NCBI RefSeq assembly: GCF_019175285.1
Contig: NC_056528.1
Coordinates: 22,753,802-22,817,801 of the forward strand
Direction of reading: 5' to 3'
Length of the DNA stretch: 64,000 nt
Source: Sceloporus undulatus
Lineage: Eukaryota; Chordata; Lepidosauria; Squamata; Phrynosomatidae
Below the pieces are notes generated by a model. The model was not told where the DNA came from and did no database searches. It worked only from the letters and a program-made list of their open reading frames with translations. The position numbers and the translations under genes were made by a program. Positions 51,040-61,702 of the stretch are shown one piece after another; the first letter of the stretch is position 1, and every line of letters starts with the position of its first letter.

Positions 51040-52910
51040 TCTTGAGGGGCGATAGACGCTGCATGGCCTCGGCACGGACTAAGAGCCCTCCAACGACAAC
51101 CATCTTGAGGGGAGAGACGACGGCCTGGCCCTGGCAAGGACTAAGAGCCCTCCCCCGACCACATCTTGCAGGGGGAGAAGAAGAGCGATGCCTGGCCTGG
51201 CCGGATAAGAGCCCTCCCCCCCGAACCACCATACCTTTGGGGGAGGAGATACGAGGCGGCCTGGCAAGACTAAGAGCCCTCCGCCGACCAACCCATCTTG
51301 ATGGGGGAGAGGGACGCGGCCTGGCTGGCCACAGCCTCAGAGCCCTCCCCCCGACCACCATCTTGAGGGGGAAAGATCGCGGCCTGGCCTGGCAAGACTA
51401 AGAGCCTCCCCCCGACCACTCGTTTGCGGGGGAGCGAGAGACGAGGCTGGCCTGGCAGACTAAGAGCCCTTCCCCCCGACCACCATTCTTGCAGGGGGAG
51501 AGGAGACGAGGCCTGGCTGCAGACTACGAACCCTCCCCCCCGACCACCATCTGGAGGGGGATGAGAGAGACGAGGCCTGGGCCTGCAAGGACTGAAGAGC
51601 CCTCCCCCCGACACATCTGCGGGGGAGAGATCGAGGCCTGGCCTGGGCAGACTAAGAGCCCTCCTGCCGACCACAATCTGAGGGAGAGGAGGAGACGAGG
51701 CTGCCTGCAAGGACTAAAGAGCCCTCCCACCCCGGACACATCTTGCGGGTGGAGAAGAACGACGAGGCCTGGCCTGGCAAACACGAATAGAGCTCCCCCG
51801 CGACAACCATCTTGAGGGGAGAGAGCGACGAGGCTGGCCTGGGCCACGAATAAAGAGCACTCCCCCCTGGACACCAATCTTGAGGGAGAGGACGAGGCCT
51901 GGCCTGCACTGACTAGAGCCCTCCAACCGACCACCATCTTTGAGGGAGAGAGAGAGCGCGGGACTGGCTGGCAAGACTAAAGGCCTCCCCCGGGACCACC
52001 ATTTGAGGGGAGCGACGAGGTCCTGGACTGGCACGACTAAGAGACCTCCTGCGACCACCTTTGAGGGGAGAGAGAGAAGAGACGATGCCTGGCTCCTGGA
52101 AGACTAAGAAGCCTCCTGCGACCACAATCTTGAGGGGGAGAGACGAGGCCTGCCTGGCCAAGACTCAGAGCCCTCCCCCCGACCCACCATCTTGGAGGGA
52201 GAGAAGGAGAGAGGAGAGCCTTGCTGGCAAGACTAAGCGTCCCTCCCTGCAGATTCACCATCTTGAGGGGGAGAGGACGAGGGCCTGGGACCTGGCACGA
52301 CTATGAGCCCTCCCCAGACCCACCATTTTGAGGGGGGCGACGAGGCCTGGCACCCTGGCAAGACTAAGAGCCTCCGCCGACCCCAATTTGAGGGGGATAG
52401 ACGAGGCCTGGCCTGGCAAGAATCTAAGAGCCTCCCCCCTGACCACCCATCTTGAGGGAGAGAGACGAGGCTGGCTGGCAAGACTAAGCGCCCTCCCCCA
52501 CGAACCACCATCTGAGGGGGAGAGCCGAGGCCCTGGCCTGGCAAGACTAAGAGCCTCCCCCCGCCACCATCTTGACGGGGGGAAGAGCGAGGCGGCTGGC
52601 AAGATAAGGCCCTCCCCCCCGACCAAATNNNNNNNNNNNNNNNNNNNNNNNNNGGGGGAGAGACGCGGCCTGGCCTGGCAAGACTAAGAGCCCTCCCCCC
52701 GACCACCATCTTGAGGGGGAGAGACGAGGCCTGGCCTGGCAAGACTAAGAGCCCTCCTGCCGACCACCATCTTGAGGGGGAGAGACGAGGCCTGGCCTGG
52801 CAAGACTAAGAGCCCTCCTGCCGACCACCATCTTGAGGGGGAGAGACGAGGCCTGGCCTGGCAAGATTAAGAGCCCTCCCGCCGACCACCATCTTGAGGG
52901 GGAGAGAGGC
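51040..52910. repeat. 61-bp satellite array, about 30 units
   Basis: Clean units at 52654-52910 repeat exactly every 61 bp and contain AAGACTAAGAGCCCTCC, GACCACCATCTTGAGGGGG and GAGGCCTGGCCTGGC. Left of the N gap the same unit is repeated with frequent indels. Because 61 is not a multiple of three, translated frames change with each unit; the array does not code for protein. Confidence 0.95.
52629..52653. other. assembly gap (25 N)
   Basis: Exactly 25 N inside the satellite. Units to the left are error-rich and units to the right are clean, so the gap marks the join between two kinds of sequence. Confidence 0.98.
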
Positions 52911-52914
52911 CTTG

Positions 52915-53010
52915 CCATTTTTTGTATTGTATTGCCATTTTTACTGTACACCGCTATGATCATTGTGGAATAGCGGTCTATAAATAAAACTTATTACTAT
53001 TATTATTATT
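52915..53010 (+). mobile_element. L2-like LINE tail
   Basis: tgtacaccgctatgatcatt, agcggtctataaataaaact and a TTA run, the same tail type as at 62630-62742. Confidence 0.6.
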
Positions 53011-56000
53011 AACAGCAATCAGAAGAACAACATTAAAACACAAGCATGTATGAGCTTTAGAAGGTGAAAAGCACATCCAGGAGATTTTTGAGTTCATGGA
53101 CCACTGTCCAAAAGGGTTTGAGGTAGCGTATAGCAAAGTCTAGCATCAAGACGGCATCAATAGCCAAAACACACACACACAAAAAGGATCCAATGTCCAG
53201 GAATCTTTGTGCAAGTTGTGTAGTGGTGTAGAATGTGTATAGCAACATGTCCCTCAAATTTGAGCTGGATTGGAGATAAATTTTAGACAAGTTCAGACTC
53301 CAGTCTGGAGCGGACAAACAAAAATGGTGGACTAGCGCCTTGGCGTGCCGGTGGCTGATGTGAAGTACTGCAGGGAGGCCTCTGGAACATGGAGGAGGCC
53401 AATTGGATCAGTTTGTGTCTACACACCCAGTATGCATGAGCGGTGTCCATGGAGCTAAAGCAGCATAGTGAGGTAGGTCAGAGTACCTGGAAGGTTGGCA
53501 GACTAGGGCCTCCATGAAAATTGACTATGGTTTCTGAAAGTAGTCTGGGCTTTCAGGAACAAAGACGTTGCAGCAGGAACCTGTGATTTGAACTGTGCTT
53601 ATGCTTTGCCTGGTAGCATAAGTAGCGTCCATGAGGTGGCAGCACTGAGCAAAACGATGCTGCTTCAGGGGGTCCAGTGGCAAGTAGTTTCATGGGAACA
53701 TTGAGAGTAACAGGAGCAACATTGTTGGTGTGCAGGATCAGACCTACAGCCCGACTGGCTCGTCTCATCACTGGAGCAGAGGACCTTGTTGGAAGACCCT
53801 GGCATGTCATCCCAGATGTTCAATGTAGCCTAGTGGACAGGTTCACTTGGACATCTCAGCATGTTGGATGATGATCGAGGCAACATAGAGGGCACAGCTC
53901 ACCCCTCTTTAGTGACTGGAAACATCTTTGCGGGGAATCACTGGCGGCTCAGGTCTGGAACAGTTGTATTGGCAATACATGGAGGACGTTCTTGAAGGAC
54001 GTCTAGAAGGCAGTTAGCTTTTTTAGGAGGAGGGGGTGTCTCACCCCTCTTTTGATAAAAATAAAACTCTTATCTGAAACAGTCAGACCATAATCTTAGA
54101 CTGACCAAAAAACTTTCTTCGGAAAAGAGAACCAAAAGAAGAATAAAAATAAAATAAAATACTGCAGAAGCCGAAAGGAGCGACACAAAAAATTTCCTTT
54201 AAAAAACTCACTTTAAAATGTGGCTAGGATGTTTCTACCCATTGAGTCAGCAAAACAACAACAACAAAATGACTCTCAAAATCATTTAAAAACAAAAATA
54301 GTGTCATTGGAACATAAGACAAAACAAAAAGAAATCAAAATCAGATCACCTGAGGCAATTTTCAATGACCACTAGGCCTGCTGATCAAAAGACAAAACTT
54401 TTCAGCAACACTGCATCCTTTCTTTTCTCCTCCATTGAACATGGATGCAGGAACCAACAACATTAAAGAAAAGGCCAAAACTGGCCAACTGGTGGTCAAA
54501 TGTATGAAATAAAAACAAAAATACAACAGACTGGAGCACTAAAATTAATTGCCCAATTAAAAATAATAATAACAACAACACAAATCAAGGCACAAATCAA
54601 CAACAAAAAGAATTTGGGAAGGTGTTTTAACATTGACCATCTCTGTATCGCTGTAACATCAAAACAAAACAAAAATAATACGGCAAAAGGAAACAAAATC
54701 AGTGTTGAATAAAATAAAAATGTAATGCTTCTTTCCCTTATTGGAATCAGGGATGTAAGAAAAAATCACTTGGAACAGGAAGGAACAGCAGAAAGGAAAA
54801 GTTATTGTTATTGTTATTTGAACTGAGCTGGTGACTGAAAGAGAGAGATCTAATGAACATTTGAAAGGCACCCCCCCCCTTTGTCATTGAGGCACCTCCA
54901 GAGATCTTTGGGCCAGAAAGTGTGATGGAGTCACATATTCACAGCCTCAGAAGAACAAAGCAATTATGGAAGGCGATAAATTAGGATAGACTGTGCTTGA
55001 TGAGGGAGGCTCTCTACAATTACTCAACAGAGAACAAAGACACTGTGGAACATGAATTCAAGGAAACAAAAACTTACACTGATGGAAGATGGATTTTGAA
55101 ATGCATGGGGGCAGAACAAGAGAAAACATATTATTGTGATTGTTATTTTCTCCCCAACAACCTGAACTAGGAAGAGCCTAGAAGAGGAAAGAAACCCTTT
55201 TGAAACTGCCTGGAAGAGAGTGATTAGCGTTTGAAAGGTGCTTTCTTTCTACAGCACAGCCATTTAGAAGGAGACATTGTCAGAGGCCAGAAAGAGTGAC
55301 TGGCTACACTCTCTGGGAGGCAAGAGACAAAACAAGTTCAAGAAGCCAGAAAGTGTAGCTGAGTCACAAACTCACAACCACACAAAACAAAATAACCATG
55401 AGACATGAGGGTATTGACTAGCTCCTTACATTTTACATCTAGGAAGGGAAAGAAAGAAGACTCTGGAGCATGTTCAGAGTGCCAAAAACCAAATAGAACA
55501 GAGAGATAGGAGATGGAATCTTCCTACCTCTTTTTTAAATAGAACAATGGCACCTACTCAGCTAGAATGCACTTAGCCAGTGAGGCTCATCTAACAAAAC
55601 CAAGAAGGTCAGAATACAAAGGAGGGAGGTAGTCATCCTTCAAGGAATTCTTATCTCACCCAGAAACATGAAAAGAGAAACATGGTCACACTGCTATTTT
55701 CAAGATGATGGGCTATGCAGTATAAGAGAGACCAAACATGAAACAAAGATGTACAGCTCTGGCTGGTGAAAGCCTGCAGCCAGCAAACTATCACGAAGGG
55801 ATGATGGGACCTGCAATCCCCTTACTATGTTGGCTCCACTCAGCTGGCATTCCAAGAGTTAAGATCTGCCTTGCCCAGCCTGGCGCAGGACTTGCTGTGC
55901 TATGCAAACTGAGCTTCTTGAGAGAGAGGGAGAGCAAAAGGAATTCAGGGGCTAGCCAGCCAGTGAAGGGGAAACAAGACGTAGTTTTATTCTAAGTACC

Positions 56001-57180
56001 ACTAAGTACAGATGCTAACTTAAAGAAATGCTAAAGTTCCTTTGTCTATAGGGTGTGTGCACCCTAAAGAAACCAAACTATGTGTTGTCCCTTCTAAAAT
56101 AGCACCACTAATCTCAGATTTGGGACAAAGGAAGAAAACTATAAAATTACAAGCAAACAACAATCCACAACTCTGTCTTTGGATACACTTCCACACGCTT
56201 TCTCCAAAATTTACACATGACACAGACAATCACCAACACTAATCCAAGAACTGGGGCAAACACCTTTAAGCTGTTATTGTCATTGGGAAGGAACTCCAAA
56301 GCAAAGCTTTACTCCTCTACCTTGGTGACACAAAGAAACCCAGCTAAACAGGATCGTTTGCAAATTCAAATCTATGGGAAAACTGAAGCCTCTCAACTCC
56401 GAATTAAGCAATGGCTCTCTAGTCTTTGCAGCTGACAGCAATTCCAGTTTTGCAGCATTCTCACACAAAAGGAAACACTCTGAAAGGGTCTCTGGCATGG
56501 CTCAAGGCTCACAAGGGAGAGGACCATTGGCTCTTTTCCCCCCTTGTAGATCCTGAGGGGACATTTAACCTTAACATCCGAATTAATGCAGAGATGATTT
56601 GGGCTCACAAACAGAATTAGAGACAATTTAAGATTTTTAGGCTTAAGGAGGGAGACTAGGAAGAATGAAGTTGTTCTTCCATAACAGGGTCACAAAATTT
56701 ATCAACAGAACAGATTTGGAACAAAGCAAGAATTCTGAGCTATTTCCTTCCCAAGAAGGAGGGCTCTTTTAAACTACCCACCACAAAACAAAACAGAATC
56801 AGACAAATTCATGACTGGCAACTCAGGCCAATCCTGGACTGACTTTACAGGGAGGGCTTCTCCTTTCCATTCTTTTAGCTGACACGCATGGAAATATTTG
56901 AGTCTGACACTCTTCCTGCAAGTTCATACATCATCATCATTATGTAAAGGTACCAATCAGGAGAAACAAACAAACTAGGACCATGATCCAAGAAGATGGC
57001 TTTCTATTTTGCATGCAAATGAACACAGGGGAATCATTTCTACCAAACTGTGCCACCGGACAAAGCGGAGAGCAGCCTTTTCTAGCATTTCTATACAGGA
57101 GACAGTGCTTTCTTAAGAGGCAACCTCCTTCTGAGCTTTCAATAACCCAAATTAAAAAAGTGTATTCTTAACATTTAATG
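53011..57180. other. unassigned, A-rich region
   Basis: About 4.2 kb, strongly A-rich on the forward strand from about 54.05 kb, without any gene I can recognise. A purine-rich run followed by tgtctcacccctc at about 54033 resembles a polypurine tract and LTR start, but no matching LTR was found. The 17-mer GACCACTAGGCCTGCTG at about 54368 recurs near 63823. Confidence 0.4.
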
Positions 57181-57404
57181 AGGATGAAACTCTATGTCTT
57201 ATCATTTGGCACCGAAAACTGATTTGTCTCCCTCCTTGTCTGGGTCAGCTTGGCCTTGACTTTGCAGGTGCACTGTTATCCTGCCAAAACTCAGAAAGGG
57301 GAAGGTGGGGAGAGAAAGTAAGGAGGAGAAGAGGGGGGCAACCCAGCCAAAGGAAGAGCAGCGAGAGAGAGGGGGGTTTATCAAACCCTAACAATTATTA
57401 TTAT

Positions 57405-57500
57405 TATTATTATATTTGCTCAGAGGGGGTTTGCCATTCAACTGAGGCTTCTTGCCCATGGTCACCAAGTGGGTTTCCATGGCCTGGACACCTGGGTTTA
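57405..57500 (-). mobile_element. tRNA-derived SINE fragment, reverse
   Basis: gagggggtttgccattcaac and ggtcaccaagtgggtttcca are the reverse of the common SINE body. It abuts the recombinase fossil. Confidence 0.6.
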
Positions 57501-57523
57501 ATGTTCCTCTCCTTCTCCTGCAG

Positions 57524-58004
57524 GCATCGAAAAAGAAGCCAGACAGCAGACTCATCTGGCCGTTGCCTACAGGTTGGGGATGTGTCTTTTGGAAATGATG
57601 CTGTTTTCTTAGCGTTTCGCAGGTCCAAGTGCGACCAGCTGGGAAAAGGGGCCACCATAACCCTCAGAAAATTACGAGGACATAGACTGTGCCCGGTGCG
57701 GATTCTCCAGAAATTTGTCTCGACCCACCCCAATCAGCACGGGCCTCTTTTTGCTCACAGCGATGGCTCCCCGGTCACCAGATTCCAGCTCGTGTCGGTG
57801 CTACAAATGGCCCTGCGTAGAGAGGGTCTCCCCGCCACTGACTTCGGCAGCCATTCCTTTCGCATTGGGGCTGCAACGGTTGCAGCACAGACTGGATTGA
57901 CGACCGAGGCCAACAAGCGGGTGGGGAGATGGAAGTCCAGGGCATTTGTGGGTTACATTCGCCCTCAAAAGGACATTTGTTTGGATACGGGGGTCCTTGG
58001 ATAG
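57524..58004 (+). mobile_element. tyrosine-recombinase fossil (DIRS/Ngaro or Crypton type), C-terminal part
   Basis: An open stretch of about 160 residues matches the C-terminal catalytic half of eukaryotic tyrosine recombinases: the box HSFRIGAATVAAQTGL (HxxR), then VGRWKSRAFVGYIRP with the Trp and the nucleophilic Tyr. The upstream half is absent; the open part begins at an acceptor-like cag at 57521-57523. AATAAA follows at 58399-58404. It is a partial copy of an element carrying a tyrosine recombinase. No reverse transcriptase is seen, so DIRS and Crypton cannot be told apart. Confidence 0.75.
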
Positions 58005-58398
58005 GTCCTGGGGTCGATAGAGGGTTGGTGGAAGGCAAGCCCCGGGGGAGGCATCGCGTTTGGTGGCGGTAGCATAGGTCTTGGATCTGAATGGGCTTGG
58101 TTTCTGATGCTGCAGAGCATGGAATCGGGAGTCCCCCGGGGATGGTGAGGGCCAGCGATGTCGCCAGTGCGGGGGCGACATCGATTCTGCGCTCCCGGTG
58201 ACATGGGGCGAAGATGCGCACAGGCGCATAGCCGACAGCGGTTAAGTGGTAAACGGAAGTTGGGCCGGTTCCCCCTCTGTCATCCCGAATGCCTGGACAG
58301 GGCCAGGCAATTGGGTCATCGACCAACACTGGTTGGTGGATGTCAGATCCAGACCTCATGCTCACGGGCCAACCCTCATGTGAGGTGCTTATATGCAA

Positions 58399-58404
58399 AA
58401 TAAA
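58399..58404 (+). terminator. polyadenylation signal after the recombinase fossil
   Basis: gcaaAATAAAgttgtggcc, about 395 bp after the end of the open frame. Probably the 3' end of the element's transcript. Confidence 0.4.
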
Positions 58405-58471
58405 GTTGTGGCCTTTTTCATTGCCAAAACAAGTGTCTGAACAGGAAGCGCTGTGCGCCCGGGCCGCTTCC

Positions 58472-58558
58472 AGGCTGGGAACTACAGTTCCCAGCCTCCC
58501 TTGCAAGGGGGAAGGGGCTCTGATTGGCTGCCACTCAGGGCGCCCTGGGCCTGATTGG
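58472..58558 (+). promoter_or_regulatory. promoter-like segment: ACTACA palindrome and two inverted CCAAT boxes
   Basis: A perfect 12-bp palindrome AGGCTGGGAACT / AGTTCCCAGCCT with a 2-nt spacer (58472-58497) resembles the ZNF143-type ACTACA-TTCCCAG motif. Inverted CCAAT boxes (ATTGG) lie at 58523-58527 and 58554-58558 in GC-rich DNA. It is about 100 bp upstream of the GAS8-like exon. It could instead be the terminus of the neighbouring mobile element. Confidence 0.4.
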
Positions 58559-58654
58559 CCGGGAGGCGGGACCAGCCCCAAATCCCGGCCAACCATTATC
58601 AAGATGCCAATATCATTCCTGGCAAGGATCAGTTCTCTTCCATCAGTCTTGCAG

Positions 58655-58852
58655 CTGGATGAACACATCTGGCAGATGCAGAAAGAACTGGATCACAAAA
58701 GAGAAAAGGGCAGTCACTTAAAAATGGAACGTGACAAGTTCCACACATTCTGGGAATACAATAAACAGAAATTAGAGGCAACGAAGGCGGAACTGCGCAG
58801 AAAGATTCAGGAGATGGACAAGATGGAAGAAACTTATGAACAGGAAACTGAG
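58655..58852 (+). CDS. GAS8/DRC4-like coiled-coil exon
   Basis: A 66-codon exon after a good acceptor (catcagtcttgcag). It reads LDEHIWQMQKELDHKREKGS, then LKMERDKFHTFWEYNKQKLE, then ATKAELRRKIQEMDKME. Human GAS8 has EELDREREERNYFQLERDK and [20 protein letters not shown] at the same spacing. GAS8/DRC4 is a coiled-coil subunit of the nexin-dynein regulatory complex of motile cilia. The 3' border lacks GT; a GC-type donor AG|GCAAGA fits at 58852. The frame is intact across the exon. The later GAS8 exons are not recognised, so this is a lineage-specific GAS8-like gene or a decaying copy. Confidence 0.6.
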
Positions 58853-58894
58853 GCAAGAAATCCACAAGAAAGTGCAATTCTATGGCCCATTACT

Positions 58895-59040
58895 CACTGA
58901 AGTTGACCATAGAGTTGTGTTGGAGGAACCTGACATTTCCAGAGAGGAGTTCCCTCCGGTTAAAAAATACTGTTTTTGCTATTTATGGGTTTTCCGCTGT
59001 CATGTATACTTCCCTCCAAGTATAATAATATCCCCTCCAT
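58895..59040. mobile_element. fragment of the GTF3C5-intron-type foldback element
   Basis: gttgaccatagagttgtgtt and ggaggaacctgacatttcca match the arms of the element at 27525-27800. This shows that the frame continuing past the GAS8-like exon is repeat-derived. Confidence 0.6.
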
Positions 59041-59149
59041 CATAAGCCTCCCCGAGGCCTCATCGCCCTTTAAGTCATCATTAAATTAACATTTTGTGCG
59101 GATTGGGGGGGGGTCATTGCTAGGATTTGTACCTCCATTTTGAGAAGGG

Positions 59150-59350
59150 CTCCCTGTGATTAAAATTTAAAATAACTTTTAACATTTATATGAAATTTTA
59201 AAATTTAAAATGATCTTAAATTCAATTTATAAAGTTTAAGAAATAATTTTTAAAATGTATATTGAATTTTAAAAATATTAAAAAATAATTTAAATTAAAA
59301 TAAATAATAAAAATTTTAATTAATTTTAAAGTTTATATTAAATTTCAGGG
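59150..59350. repeat. AT-rich low-complexity stretch
   Basis: About 200 bp made almost only of A and T, with repeated taaaattttaaaat-type words. Confidence 0.85.
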
Positions 59351-59679
59351 TTTTTTTTTAACAAAAGCAAGGGATGTGCATTCTTTCAAAATACATGTTT
59401 TAAATTTTATTATAATGATGATCCATTGCCAACGTTATGATTTCTAGTTTTGGGGTTTTGACCTTTTCACTTTGCAAAGGTTGTAAGGTTTTGGGTGACC
59501 AGCCTCGCAGGGCTGTTGTTCTGCAAGGGTGAACTATGAAATATTTGGGACACATTTGAGAAACTGGAGGGAAATTCCAAAATGGAGGGGGAAGGCCTCC
59601 ATCTTCGAGGCTGAATGGGAAAGGTGGGGGGGCTGTTTTTAAAAAAGTGCGGCTCACTCGCCCCTGATTCTTCTTCCGG

Positions 59680-59757
59680 ATTGGCCGAGAGCAGAACATT
59701 CTTCGCTCTCATTGGCTGTTCCACAAAGGAAGGGAAGGACAGGTTGCCAGGAGAAAC
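59680..59757 (+). promoter_or_regulatory. promoter-like segment: two CCAAT boxes and an X-box-like motif
   Basis: Inverted CCAAT boxes at 59680-59684 and 59711-59715, an ETS-like ttcttccgga, and GTTGCCAGGAGAAAC at 59743-59757. The last is one base off the RFX X-box consensus GTNRCC-N(0-3)-RGYAAC. RFX X-boxes mark promoters of ciliary genes. It lies about 450 bp upstream of the first of the tandem coiled-coil exons. Confidence 0.3.
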
Positions 59758-60204
59758 CAACGATCCTGTTAACGTGCTTCACCCAGTGGCCGTTGTTGAG
59801 GGGGCTATTCTATATCGGGATCAATAGGTTTGTGATGTAGTTTGGCACAGTAAGCGGTCCTATACTGTCCCAATAAGAACAATAGTTTGCGGACTGAGTT
59901 CTATGGTTTTGGACTTCTTTGACCTTTATGAGCTATATAATGGCTGTTTCTGCTTTAGAATATCACAAAGACTGGAGGGCATTAGTCGTGAGACCCAAAT
60001 TTTGGAGTTTTGTAGCCAGAGAGTTTTTCCATTTAGACTGAAAAGTATCTGCCAAAATTAATGATATCATGCCCCTGTAACTCAGGAGATGTAGAGAGAA
60101 AGTCCTTGGGAGTAATGGAGGACATGCCCTGGAAAAGAAGGACATGCAATTAGACAGGCTAATGGCCCCAGCCTCCTCCTTTCTCTCTTCTCTTTCTGGT
60201 GAAG

Positions 60205-60384
60205 GAATGGATCCGGATCTTGAGCTTGCCGTAGAGAAATGGAAAGATGAGAAGGCCCAGAATACAGTCCAAGAAAAACAGATAAATGATCTTATCAAGG
60301 AAATTCAAAGTCTAAAGATAGCAAGGATGAGGGACTCTGAAAAACACAAACATGAATTGGCCGCAGTGGAGCAAAAAATGGCTG
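60205..60384 (+). CDS. coiled-coil exon, unknown gene (tandem copy 1)
   Basis: A 180-nt exon between an acceptor-like gaag and a perfect donor (GGCTG|GTAAGT), phase 1 at both ends. It reads MDPDLELAVEKWKDEKAQNT, QEKQINDLIKEIQSLKIARM, RDSEKHKHELAAVEQKMAG, with a heptad-like pattern of charged and hydrophobic residues. I do not recognise a known protein. The frame is open throughout. The phase (1-1) does not follow directly from the GAS8-like exon (ends phase 0), so an unseen exon or a separate transcript from the 59.7-kb promoter-like segment would be needed. Confidence 0.45.
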
Positions 60385-60770
60385 GTAAGTCATCAACCAC
60401 CTGATGCAGGCTGACTGGGGTTTTGTTGTGGTGCTCTCCCTCTCAAAATAGAGGATGAAGGGAGGGCTTGTCTTCTTCCAGGAAGACCTGGTGGAGCTAG
60501 CCTGACTCTCTCCCCCTCAAGATGGAGGATGAAGGGAGGCTGAGAGAGTGTCATTTCACCAAGGATTTGGGGTCGGAGCCTGGTCCAGGGAGGGTTTGGG
60601 TCTGCCATCCTGTGAGGCTGAGAGAGTGTCATTTTGCCAAGGATTTCTCTACCACAAACCCACATTTATGTCACACTGAAGGACCTAGAGATAGAGATCT
60701 GGGGCTGGAGGTGCCATGAAAGAGCCCAGGATGGCGGCATGCCTTCTTAATATGTATTATTTATTTGTAG

Positions 60771-60959
60771 GGATGGATCTAGGTCTAGAACGCTTTGTGG
60801 AAAAATGGAAGACAGAATAGGCTAAAAATTCTGTCCTAGCTAAAGAAAACAAAGGTTTGGAAATCAACTAAATAAGTAAATAAACTGAAGCAGCGTCAGA
60901 CCAGGAAAGGGAAGCTCAAAGACACGCTGATGAAATGGGTATGCGTATGAAAGTGGCAG
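60771..60959 (+). pseudogene. coiled-coil exon, tandem copy 2, degenerate
   Basis: Same layout as 60205-60384: acceptor ttatttgtag, start GGATGGAT, donor GGCAG|GTAAGT, phase 1-1, 189 nt. It reads MDLGLERFVEKWKTE, then three in-frame stops (near 60820, 60870 and 60885), then EREAQRHADEMGMRMKVAG. It is clearly homologous to copy 1 (MDPDLELAVEKWKDE) and no longer codes. It shows that the exon was duplicated and that one copy is decaying. Confidence 0.6.
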
Positions 60960-60974
60960 GTAAGTCAATGGCCT

Positions 60975-60976
60975 AA

Positions 60977-61021
<45 letters not shown>

Positions 61022-61022
61022 T
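60975..61022. repeat. (TAA)n microsatellite
   Basis: About 15 TAA units directly after the degenerate coiled-coil exon. Confidence 0.95.
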
Positions 61023-61049
61023 TAAGTTATTAGTTTGCTGAGGCACCAG

Positions 61050-61265
61050 AGCTCTGGGAGACCAGGGTTCCAATCTCTCCTCAGCCACAAAGGCTGCGGG
61101 AAATTACACTCTTGTCTGCCTCAGAGGAAGGCAATAGCAGAAAACCTCCTCAAGAATAAACCTTGACAAGAAAATCCTGAGTCAATGTGATACAGAGGTT
61201 TGAGGGTTGGACCAGGGTTCAAACCCTGTTCGGCCATGGAAACCTGCTGCCTTGAATATGCTGAA
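61050..61265 (+). mobile_element. tRNA-derived SINE, two adjacent pieces
   Basis: Piece one has agaccagggttccaatctct, cagaggaaggcaatagcaga and ccttgacaagaaaatcctg. Piece two restarts with a tRNA-like head (gaggtttgagggttggacca, cagggttcaaaccctgttcg). Confidence 0.7.
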
Positions 61266-61418
61266 AGCTGTTTAAGTCACACCTGTGTATGACACGGGCG
61301 CACTGTATAATAAAATAAAATCTGTATATAATTTTATATTAATGTATGAGCTTTTTCTAATAAAGACTATATTAAAAAAATAAAATATGAGTCCTTTACC
61401 ATCCCCAGCACTCTCGCG

Positions 61419-61450
<32 letters not shown>

Positions 61451-61702
61451 TTTTCTCTTCATCTTCCCCCACCCCGGCCCCCATTTATTAAGAAGAAAGG
61501 AAGGAAGGATCCTGCACTGGTGCTGGAGATTGCTGGCATGCCTTTGCTGGCCCAGTTGGCCAGTGCCACCACTAACTCCTCCTCTCTGGGTGACCATTTA
61601 GTGCTCATCCTCCAGTCTGTGGAGCTTGGCCTGGCTCCAAGAGCTGGCCCTAACCTTAGCTGCACTACTACATCGGTAGCTTCCCATACCCTGGCACTCA
61701 GA

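Noticed and set aside
51040-52961. Many overlapping open frames of 70-170 residues rich in Gly, Ser, Pro and Arg
   Set aside because: They are translations of the 61-bp satellite; the frame changes with each unit and the N gap is read through.
58836-59045. Continuation of the GAS8-like protein in another frame
   Set aside because: The sequence is shared with the foldback element in GTF3C5 intron 1, so it is repeat-derived.
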